Assembly (NCBI GenBank): GCA_015058875.1
Contig: SVBN01000017.1
Span: 1-48,503 of the forward strand
DNA length: 48,503 nucleotides
DNA from: Erysipelotrichaceae bacterium
GTDB lineage: Bacteria > Bacillota_I > Bacilli_A > Erysipelotrichales > Erysipelotrichaceae
Direction: 5' to 3'
The first letter of the stretch is position 1, and the number at the start of each line of letters is the position of its first letter. The notes beneath the pieces are model-generated. The model searched no databases, was not told the origin of the DNA, and was given only the letters and a program-made list of their open reading frames with translations. Of this stretch, positions 42,792-48,503 are shown one piece after another. Both the position numbers and the translations under genes were made by a program.

Positions 42792-42819
42792 AAATCCGGA
42801 TCAGTTTCCGGATTTTTTT
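42792..42819 (+). terminator. Terminator of the gltS-rraA operon
   Basis: 9-bp stem AAATCCGGA (42792-42800) and TCCGGATTT (42807-42815), loop TCAGTT, then T residues to 42819. Confidence 0.85.
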
Positions 42820-42862
42820 ATTATCTCAGACCCCACGATTTCTTTCAAAAAACCATAAGAAA

Positions 42863-42890
42863 ACTGCGGTATGACTGTCCACACCGCAGT
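42863..42890 (-). terminator. Terminator of the oad operon
   Basis: Minus-strand 8-bp stem ACTGCGGT/ACCGCAGT (42890-42883 and 42870-42863), then TTTCTTATGG and further T residues. Confidence 0.75.
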
Positions 42891-42904
42891 GATCATTACA
42901 GTTA

Positions 42905-44026
42905 TTAAGCGCCGAAGATTTTCAGCATGAAGCCTGCCGCAACGGCAGAACCGATAACGCCGGCAACATTCGGACCCATTGCATGCATCAGCAGATAGTT
43001 GGAAGGATTTGCCTTCTGGCCTTCCATCTGGGATACACGTGCAGCCATCGGTACGGCAGATACGCCTGCGGAACCGATCAGCGGATTTACCTTTCCGCCG
43101 GTTACTCTGTACATGATCTTGCCGAGCATCAGACCGCCGATGGTACTGAAGCTGAATGCGATCAGACCGAGGATGACGATCTCGATTGTTCTCAGTGTCA
43201 GGAATGTTGTAGCAACTGCCTTGGCACCGACAGAGATGCCGAGGAAGATAATGACGATATTGGTCAGAGCGTTCTGGGCAGTATCGCTCAGACGGTCGGT
43301 CAGACCTGTTTCCTTCAGCAGGTTGCCGAACATCAGCATACCGATCAGCGGTGCTGTATCCGGGATCAGCAGAGCAACGAAGATTGTAACCACGATCGGG
43401 AATATGATCTTCTCTTTCTTGGAAACACGGCGTGTCTGCTTCATGACAACCTTGCGTTCCTTTTCCGTTGTCATCAGACGCATCAGCGGCGGCTGAATCA
43501 TCGGAATCAGAGCCATGTAGGAATATGCGGCAATTGCGATTGCCGGCAGGTAATCCATCGCCAGCTTGGAAGCTGTCAGGATGGCTGTCGGTCCGTCGGC
43601 ACCGCCGATGACGCCGATGGCAGCCGCGACATTCGGTTCAAAGCCAAGTGTCAGAGCCATCAGGAATGCCGTAAAAATACCGAACTGGGCGCCGGCTCCC
43701 ATAATCAGGGAAGACGGATTCGAAATCAGCGGTCCGAAGTCCGTCATCGCGCCGGTTCCGAGGAATACCAGTGAAGGATAAATTCCATACTCAACACCGA
43801 GAGACAGATAATGAATCAGTCCGTCGGTAATTCCGGTGCGCGGCAGGTTTGCCAGCAGCATTCCGAATGCGATCGGAATCATCAGAAGCGGTTCATACTT
43901 CTTGCCGATACCGAGGTACAGCAGGAAGCATGCAATCAGAATCATTACAAGGTATCTCGGATCTTCGAAGATACCGGCAAATCCGGATTCTGCGAAGATC
44001 TTCAAAAGGACATCAATAATATACAT
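42905..44026 (-). CDS. oadB: Sodium ion-translocating decarboxylase beta subunit
   Basis: 373 residues with about nine to eleven membrane segments. Beta-subunit signatures: FLGTGAMTDFGPLISNP, IGVIGGADGPTAILTASKLA (Asp in the Na+ channel) and NPLIGSAGVSAVPMAARVSQ. It removes CO2 from carboxybiotin and drives Na+ export. GGGGG ribosome binding site. Last gene of the A-G-C-B operon. The C-terminus HAMGPNVAGVIGSAVAAG is strongly conserved in the family. Confidence 0.96.
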   Translation of the reverse strand: MYIIDVLLKIFAESGFAGIFEDPRYLVMILIACFLLYLGIGKKYEPLLMIPIAFGMLLANLPRTGITDGLIHYLSLGVEYGIYPSLVFLGTGAMTDFGPLISNPSSLIMGAGAQFGIFTAFLMALTLGFEPNVAAAIGVIGGADGPTAILTASKLAMDYLPAIAIAAYSYMALIPMIQPPLMRLMTTEKERKVVMKQTRRVSKKEKIIFPIVVTIFVALLIPDTAPLIGMLMFGNLLKETGLTDRLSDTAQNALTNIVIIFLGISVGAKAVATTFLTLRTIEIVILGLIAFSFSTIGGLMLGKIMYRVTGGKVNPLIGSAGVSAVPMAARVSQMEGQKANPSNYLLMHAMGPNVAGVIGSAVAAGFMLKIFGA

Positions 44027-44038
44027 GTGATATCCCCC

Positions 44039-44440
44039 TTACTGAATTGTTCCCAGAACCTGATCTGTCTGTACAGAAGCTCCCTTAGAGACGGTGATGG
44101 ATGTGATCTCGCCGTCACGCGGTGCAACGATTTCGTTTTCCATCTTCATTGCTTCGAGAATGAACAGGATATCGCCTTCGCTGACCTTCTGGCCGGCACT
44201 GACTTTGACATCCAGAATTGTACCGGGCATCGGTGACTTGATCGGATCGCCTGCTCCGGCAGGTGCAGCGGGTGCTGCAGGTGCGGCCGCAGGAGCAGCT
44301 GCCGGTGCCGGTGCTGCAGCAGCGGGTGCTGCAGGTACAGCGGTTACTGTTTCGGCAGGTCCTGCATATACTGCAGTGGCTTCGCCTTTTTCTACTTCAA
44401 CTTCGTATTTCTTGCCGTTTAATGTAACAATATATTTCAT
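44039..44440 (-). CDS. Biotin carrier subunit of the Na+-pumping decarboxylase
   Basis: 133 residues. A short N-terminal beta segment (MKYIVTLNGKKYEVEVEKG) precedes a long Ala/Pro linker (about 35-62), then a biotinyl domain with EAMKMEN; Lys99 is the biotin site. It swings carboxybiotin between the alpha and beta subunits. The linker's low complexity is normal for this family. In many bacteria this domain is fused to OadA; here it is separate. It lies 12 bases upstream of oadB. Confidence 0.95.
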   Translation of the reverse strand: MKYIVTLNGKKYEVEVEKGEATAVYAGPAETVTAVPAAPAAAAPAPAAAPAAAPAAPAAPAGAGDPIKSPMPGTILDVKVSAGQKVSEGDILFILEAMKMENEIVAPRDGEITSITVSKGASVQTDQVLGTIQ

Positions 44441-44455
44441 TTTCGGATAACCCCC

Positions 44456-44788
44456 TTAGTCCAGTGCTCTGATCGATTTGAAGATAAGATGATCGAGAGG
44501 TATTTTTGTGGAATCGCTGACGATTGCCATCAGGCAGGCAGCGGTCTTTTCATCAACATCATACAGTGCAAGTTCTCCGCCGTAAGGACCGACCGGTTTT
44601 GCCGGTTCGGCCGCCGGAGCAGGTTCAGCCGCCTTGACAGCGGGAACCGGTGCAGCGGTTTCGGCTTTGGATTCAACGCCTGTAACGATTTTGCTGACAA
44701 GCTCAATGATTCCCCAGAGGATCACCAGCATCAGGAAGACAACGATGAATCCCGACGCTGCGATCATCAGTGCCTGTACGGCAGGCAT
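44456..44788 (-). CDS. oadG: Oxaloacetate decarboxylase gamma-type subunit
   Basis: 110 residues. A single N-terminal membrane helix (ALMIAASGFIVVFLMLVILWGIIEL, about 6-30) is followed by an Ala/Pro/Lys linker (about 45-65) and a C-terminal part (GELALYDVDEKTAACLMAIVSDSTKIPLDHLIFKSIRALD) typical of OadG-like chains. It anchors the complex. The start overlaps no gene but lies one base after the oadA stop, so translation is coupled. Confidence 0.85.
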   Translation of the reverse strand: MPAVQALMIAASGFIVVFLMLVILWGIIELVSKIVTGVESKAETAAPVPAVKAAEPAPAAEPAKPVGPYGGELALYDVDEKTAACLMAIVSDSTKIPLDHLIFKSIRALD

Positions 44789-44789
44789 A

Positions 44790-46175
44790 TTACTCCACCT
44801 CCTGGATGGAATATGTTACCTTGAGCGCTTTCTTCTCACGGCGTTCCTTCAGGAAGGCTTCAGCCTGCTGAGGGAATGCGACGTAGCTCAGTACATCTTC
44901 TTCGCTCTCTGCCAGATCACCGAGGTATGCTTTCGCACCCGGGATTTCCGGTTCGATTGTATCGTCATAACGGCCTTCGAACGGCTTCTCATCGCCGAGC
45001 GCCTTTTCCATCAGTTCTTTGGAAATCGGAGCAGGGGATGCACCGTATTCACCGCGGCAGTATGCCTTGATTTCCTTGGAAACAAGCTTGTATCTCTCGC
45101 CTGTCAGGACGTTTGTAACTGCCTGTGTTCCGACCATCTGGCTCATCGGTGTAACCAGCGGCGGATATCCCATATCTTCTCTGACACGCGGTGTTTCTTC
45201 CAGAACCTCATCCAGTCTGTCGAGCTTGTCAACTGCTGTCAGCTGGGAAATCAGATTTGACAGCATGCCGCCAGGAATCTGATAGTTCAGGGCATCGATC
45301 TTTGTTGTCAGAACGGAAGGATTCAGTCCGCCTTCCTTCAGGAATCTTGCCTGTACCGGCTTGAAGTGATCGTTGATCTTCTGGCAGACCTTCAGGTCGA
45401 CGCCGCTGTCAATGTTCATTTCGTTCAGTGTATAAACCAGGGACTCCGTGGACGGATGGGATGTACCGCCGGAGAAGATGGAAATTGCGGTATCAACACC
45501 GTCTGCACCTGCTTCGATTGCCTTGAGCAGAGTCATCGGGCCAAGACCTGTTGTGCTGTGGGAATGCACATAGATCGGAAGCCTGACTTCCTTTTTCAGA
45601 GCCTTTACCAGGTCATAGCATACCTGCGGGCTCATGATGCCGGCCATATCCTTGATGCAGATGGAATTGCATCCCATGCTTTCCAGTTTCTTTCCGAGTT
45701 CCACATAGCTTTCGAATGTGTGAATCGGGCTGATCGTGTAGCAGATGGTTCCCTGCGCATGTCCGCCTGCCTTCAGGCATTCATCAATTGCGGTAGCCAT
45801 GTTCTGCGGGTCATTCAGAGCATCGAAAATACGTATAATATCGATTCCGTTTTCCACAGACTTGCGTACGAATGCACGGACTGTATCATCGGAATAATGT
45901 CTGTATCCGAGGATGTTCTGACCTCTTAACAGCATCTGCAGCTTTGTATTCTTTACCTTTGAACGGATGAATCTCAGTCTGTCCCACGGATCTTCATCCA
46001 GATAACGCAGGCAGGAGTCAAATGTAGCTCCGCCCCATACTTCCATTGAATAATAACCTGCCTGGTCCATTGTTTCGAGAATATCCTCAAAATCGGAACG
46101 AGGCATACGGGTAGCGATCAGCGACTGATTCGCGTCACGAAGTACCACTTCAGTAATATGTACCTTTTTCTCCAT
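44790..46175 (-). CDS. oadA: Oxaloacetate decarboxylase alpha subunit, carboxyltransferase
   Basis: 461 residues covering the carboxyltransferase barrel. LRDANQSLIATRM, CIKDMAGIMSP (Lys175 corresponds to the carbamylated active-site Lys), VHSHSTTGLGPM (His204/His206 metal ligands) and GADGVDTAISIFSGGTSHPSTE are diagnostic. It transfers CO2 from oxaloacetate to biotin. The biotinyl domain is on the separate carrier at 44039, as in some Bacillota. Related enzymes act on methylmalonyl-CoA or glutaconyl-CoA, but the alpha chain type favours oxaloacetate. AGGGAGG precedes the start. First gene of the operon; strongly biased codon use. Confidence 0.96.
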   Translation of the reverse strand: MEKKVHITEVVLRDANQSLIATRMPRSDFEDILETMDQAGYYSMEVWGGATFDSCLRYLDEDPWDRLRFIRSKVKNTKLQMLLRGQNILGYRHYSDDTVRAFVRKSVENGIDIIRIFDALNDPQNMATAIDECLKAGGHAQGTICYTISPIHTFESYVELGKKLESMGCNSICIKDMAGIMSPQVCYDLVKALKKEVRLPIYVHSHSTTGLGPMTLLKAIEAGADGVDTAISIFSGGTSHPSTESLVYTLNEMNIDSGVDLKVCQKINDHFKPVQARFLKEGGLNPSVLTTKIDALNYQIPGGMLSNLISQLTAVDKLDRLDEVLEETPRVREDMGYPPLVTPMSQMVGTQAVTNVLTGERYKLVSKEIKAYCRGEYGASPAPISKELMEKALGDEKPFEGRYDDTIEPEIPGAKAYLGDLAESEEDVLSYVAFPQQAEAFLKERREKKALKVTYSIQEVE

Positions 46176-46349
46176 AAGGTTTCAGCCTCCCTTTTTTTTA
46201 TTACATATCAGTTTCTTTTTATATCATAAAAATGCTGTTTTGTCTTGAAAAAAACCAACAAAAAATTAATATTTGATAATTTAGTCACATAGTTCTTCGG
46301 GTTGTTTCTGAAACACGGTCAATTCATAAGCAAAACCGAATAATCTCAT

Positions 46350-46380
46350 AAAAAAAGCCCGAATATAAGCTGATCCGGGC
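46350..46380 (-). terminator. Terminator of the phosphatase operon
   Basis: Minus-strand GCCCG (46380-46376) pairs with CGGGC (46361-46357), then TTTTTTT. It follows the 46385 stop directly. The oadA promoter must lie between here and 46176; the stretch is AT-rich with several possible -10 boxes and no clear winner. Confidence 0.65.
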
Positions 46381-46384
46381 ATGT

Positions 46385-47014
46385 TCAGTTCTCTCCGTAT
46401 TGTTCAGGCCGGCACGGCGCGGTATCCATGCGCCATTCCCCGTCCTCGTACACAAATTTCATGATGCCGCCGTTGGGAAACAGTTTTGACTCCGTATCCG
46501 TACGGGCGTTTCTGTACTCGTTCAGATCAATCCCGAGCAGATCACGCATCAGAAACAGCGCGTAGGTTCCGTGGGATACGATCAGGACTTTATCTCCGTT
46601 CCTGCACCGGCGGATAATCTCATCGAAACAGCGGTGAATCCGGAGACTGATGGTTTTGCTGTCTTCTCCCTGCACATCATTCCATGATCCGAAGATTCTG
46701 CGGATCTTCAGATCCTTTTCGGGCAGTTCCGATGTCTTTGTGCCGTCCAGAAGCCCGTAATCGAATTCCTTCAGATCTTCATGTGTTTTCAGAACGGCAT
46801 TATGCCTTCTGAGGATGATCCGGGCAGTCTTTACGGCTCTCGGACTGGGGGAACTCCAGGCTTTATCAAACGGAATCCCTTTCAGAGCCTGCTCGGCTTT
46901 TTCCGCATCCGCGATTCCCTTTTCCGTCAGCGGGGAATCACACCAGCCCTGCAGTCTTCCCAGGACATTGAACAGCGTCTGTCCGTGGCGGACATACCAG
47001 AACTCGACTCTCAT
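46385..47014 (-). CDS. Histidine phosphatase (phosphoglycerate-mutase-like), copy 2
   Basis: 209 residues from the ATG at 47014, which overlaps the stop of the previous gene by four bases (ATGA); the frame runs on to 47062 inside that gene. The RHG motif is YVRHGQTLFN (His10), and the second catalytic His is in VLIVSHGTYALFLM. Such proteins act as phosphoglycerate mutases or broad-specificity phosphatases; with two copies and a HAD in the operon, phosphatase is more likely. It is a clear paralog of the gene at 47011 (shared CDSPLTEKGI-DA and the C-terminal PNG-I-FVY/FAY). Confidence 0.88.
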   Translation of the reverse strand: MRVEFWYVRHGQTLFNVLGRLQGWCDSPLTEKGIADAEKAEQALKGIPFDKAWSSPSPRAVKTARIILRRHNAVLKTHEDLKEFDYGLLDGTKTSELPEKDLKIRRIFGSWNDVQGEDSKTISLRIHRCFDEIIRRCRNGDKVLIVSHGTYALFLMRDLLGIDLNEYRNARTDTESKLFPNGGIMKFVYEDGEWRMDTAPCRPEQYGEN

Positions 47015-47640
47015 GGTTCTGTATAGCAATCCGGATCTTTCGGCAGCTGCCTCAGGATCCATGTTCCGTTATCATATGCAAACCGCAGGATACTGCCGTT
47101 GGGAACGGGAAGCTTTCCGCCGTTTGCCTTTCTCAGTGCGGCGATGTCCACACCGAGCATTTCTTCCATCAGATACATGCAGTAGGAACCGTGGGATACA
47201 ATCAGCACTCTGTCGCCGTCCGCACATTCCCCGGCAATTTCTTCCAGAGTATGCCGGATTCTTTTTTTCATATCCGGAATGCTTTCGCCTTCCACATGGC
47301 TCCAGTCACCGGTGCTGTTTCCGTATTCGATCGCTCTCCGTGTGACCGGATCATCGATCAGCGCACCTTCCGCAAGACCCACATAATGCTCCATCAGTCC
47401 TTTTTTTCTAACGGGGACAAGTTCTCTTTCACCGAGTACAATCTCCGCGGTATCCTCCGCTCTGCCGCTGAAGGAACAGTATGCACGTGTAAAGACCGTA
47501 TCCTTCAATGCGGCACCGGCACGCTGCGCATCCCCGATTCCCTTTTCAGTCAGCGGTGAATCGCATTGTCCCTGATACCGGCGCATCCGGTTGAACAGCG
47601 TCTCTCCATGTCTGACATACCAGAATTCGACAGACATCAT
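47011..47640 (-). CDS. Histidine phosphatase (phosphoglycerate-mutase-like), copy 1
   Basis: 209 residues. The RHG motif is YVRHGETLFN (His11 if the first Met is used) and the second His is VLIVSHGSYCMYLM. The start overlaps the upstream HAD stop by four bases (ATGATG gives two adjacent Met codons). It lies in the middle of a tightly overlapped three-gene operon HAD - copy 1 - copy 2. Substrate unknown. Confidence 0.88.
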   Translation of the reverse strand: MMSVEFWYVRHGETLFNRMRRYQGQCDSPLTEKGIGDAQRAGAALKDTVFTRAYCSFSGRAEDTAEIVLGERELVPVRKKGLMEHYVGLAEGALIDDPVTRRAIEYGNSTGDWSHVEGESIPDMKKRIRHTLEEIAGECADGDRVLIVSHGSYCMYLMEEMLGVDIAALRKANGGKLPVPNGSILRFAYDNGTWILRQLPKDPDCYTEP

Positions 47641-48290
47641 ACACTCCTCAGAGCATCGCGCAGATTTGTAACTCTGCGGCAGCCCGGGTTATCATATCTC
47701 CCTTTTCTGTCCAGCAGAATCGGCGTGATCCCTGCGTTTCTTGCGCCTTCCACATCGGATACCGGTGAGTCGCCGATATAAACTGCGTCTGCAGCGTCGA
47801 CTCCCGCAACTTCCAGTGCTTTTTCAAAGATCTCTTTATTCGGCTTATAGGATCTGACCATGTCGCCGCAGATAATTCCGTTGACATGCAGATCATTTCT
47901 CTTCAGGCATACCCTGACATACTTATCACTGTTGTTTGTAACGATATACACCGGTCTTCCGCACTGTTCGAGGAATGTTTTGACATCCGTGAAGATCGGT
48001 GCATACATCCATCCCGAGATCACAATCTGACGAAGTTCTGCCAGATCATCCCTCAGACCGAATTCTTTCTCTGCCATTGTCAGAAGCTTCAGGCAGATCT
48101 CCTCTTCGGTTATAAAATTGTCACCATATGAAGCTATTTCAAGATTCTGAAGATTCTTCGTCCACCAGGTGAACAGTTTTCCTTCATCGGCGCTGCTGTT
48201 GGCTGCACACCGGGCGATCATCTGCTGCATATCAGGCCCGTATTCCTGCAGTATTGTCCCGAAATAATCCAAAAAGACAGCTTTTGCCAT
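47637..48290 (-). CDS. HAD-IA hydrolase
   Basis: 217 residues from the ATG at 48290, which has AAGGAG seven bases upstream; the frame extends to 48359 through the promoter. Motif I reads FLDYFGTILQ: the usual second Asp of DxD is Phe, as in dehalogenase-type HADs (D-x-Y/F-G-T). Motif II is IVTNNSD, the Lys lies in SYKPNKEIFEKAL, and motif IV is YIGDSPVSDVEGARNAG. First gene of the phosphatase operon. The missing second Asp argues against ordinary phosphatase chemistry, or for a role such as a dehalogenase/YjjG-like enzyme; open. Confidence 0.82.
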   Translation of the reverse strand: MAKAVFLDYFGTILQEYGPDMQQMIARCAANSSADEGKLFTWWTKNLQNLEIASYGDNFITEEEICLKLLTMAEKEFGLRDDLAELRQIVISGWMYAPIFTDVKTFLEQCGRPVYIVTNNSDKYVRVCLKRNDLHVNGIICGDMVRSYKPNKEIFEKALEVAGVDAADAVYIGDSPVSDVEGARNAGITPILLDRKGRYDNPGCRRVTNLRDALRSV

Positions 48291-48318
48291 AGTACTACTC
48301 CTTATAAATCCACACAAA

Positions 48319-48324
48319 ATTATA
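48319..48324 (-). promoter_or_regulatory. -10 box of the HAD-phosphatase operon
   Basis: Minus-strand TATAAT, 28 bases before the start codon at 48290. The -35 at 17 bases is CTGTTC (48342-48347), a weak match that overlaps an inverted-repeat arm. Confidence 0.45.
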
Positions 48325-48339
48325 ACACAGCGCTTTTCG

Positions 48340-48388
48340 GTGAACAGTATTTCACCCAAAGTGTAAGCGCTTAACTGTTACTGTTCAC
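48340..48388. promoter_or_regulatory. Nested palindromes upstream of the phosphatase operon
   Basis: GTGAACAGTA (48340-48349) and TACTGTTCAC (48379-48388) form a 10-bp inverted repeat. Between them lies TAAGCGCTTA (48364-48373), a palindrome within TGTAAGCGCTTAAC, which matches 12 of 14 positions of the Bacillota catabolite-repression (cre) consensus as I recall it. It looks like an operator array. Confidence 0.4.
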
Positions 48389-48393
48389 ACGGT

Positions 48394-48436
48394 AGAAGGC
48401 TTCCCTGAGGATTAACCTCTTGAGAAGCCTTCTTTC
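48394..48436. other. Nested hairpin at the right edge
   Basis: Outer stem AGAAGGCTTC (48394-48403) and GAAGCCTTCT (48424-48433); inner stem GAGG (48407-48410) and CCTC (48416-48419). A TTTC follows on the plus strand. It may be a terminator of a gene beyond the window. Confidence 0.4.
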
Positions 48437-48501
48437 ATCATCTGGTATATATTATGGCCTTGCTGGTCTGCTGACTTTATCAGGCTCAGCACATTGCAGT
48501 A
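48412..48501 (-). CDS. Possible C-terminal end of a gene entering from the right (29 codons)
   Basis: One minus-strand frame is open from the edge to TAA at 48412-48414 and reads YCNVLSLIKSADQQGH then NIYQMMKEGFSRG. It looks protein-like, but 29 codons prove little, and the stop falls within the loop of the nested hairpin. I do not recognise the family; a transposase-like C-terminus is one thought. Confidence 0.2.
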   Translation of the reverse strand, partial: YCNVLSLIKSADQQGHNIYQMMKEGFSRG

Positions 48502-48503
48502 TA

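Noticed and set aside
42983-43774. Plus-strand open frame of 263 codons within oadB
   Set aside because: Antisense shadow of a membrane protein gene with biased codons.
44280-44345. Ala/Pro-rich low-complexity tract as a possible repeat insertion
   Set aside because: It is the normal flexible linker of a biotin carrier subunit.

Overview
The window looks like a chromosomal segment of a low-to-mid GC anaerobic Bacillota. The evidence is content, not a marker gene: a mannose-family PTS permease, PRD-type regulators, an ATP-type PEP carboxykinase, a Na+-pumping oxaloacetate decarboxylase, many HAD phosphatases, strong GGAGG-type ribosome binding sites, and no outer-membrane or respiratory genes. 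An Erysipelotrichales-like gut bacterium would fit, but that is inference. I see no rRNA, tRNA, CRISPR array, prophage or complete insertion sequence.

Layout, left to right. (1) 1-4732: the start of a MATE exporter gene, divergent from a five-gene 5-oxoprolinase operon (pxpB, pxpC, accB, accC, pxpA) in which a biotin carrier and biotin carboxylase sit between the oxoprolinase subunits. (2) 4731-11137: minus-strand genes for a HAD phosphatase, an AraC regulator, a Gfo/Idh dehydrogenase with a lactonase-fold protein, a GNAT protein and an MFS carrier. The MFS carrier faces an AraC regulator at 11420. (3) 12362-21814: a PRD-regulator operon with two uncharacterised proteins, a PTS IIB-IIC-IID operon without IIA, a ceramidase-N-terminal-like hydrolase and a second PRD regulator. 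(4) 21929-32152: MazG-like and TetR genes, a lactaldehyde-reductase type alcohol dehydrogenase, three HAD phosphatases, a Nif3-like protein, a transglutaminase-like protein, an atypical SDR, a sulfatase and a zinc-ribbon protein. (5) 32238-46175: a ferredoxin fused to a degenerate 2-oxoacid oxidoreductase-like domain, pckA, birA, a 6-phospho-beta-glucosidase with its LysR, a MerR-RDD membrane fusion, a second LysR facing gltS-rraA, and the oadA-G-C-B Na+ pump operon. (6) 46385-48290: two tandem phosphoglycerate-mutase-like phosphatases co-transcribed with a HAD hydrolase.

How the genes may work together. The right half is a C4/C5 acid module. PckA interconverts oxaloacetate and PEP, Oad decarboxylates oxaloacetate and exports Na+, GltS can use the Na+ gradient for dicarboxylate uptake, RraA-type enzymes produce pyruvate or oxaloacetate, and BirA biotinylates the Oad carrier and the carrier in the oxoprolinase operon. 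The middle is a sugar-uptake locus of unknown substrate under two PRD regulators whose EII-like domains look degenerate.

The observations I would follow first are: probable leaderless genes with a -10 box 6-10 bases from the start codon; paired 18-base operators upstream of the PTS operon; the biotin/oxoprolinase hybrid operon; the MerR-RDD fusion; the ferredoxin/degenerate KorB-like fusion; and an SDR that has lost its YxxxK pair.
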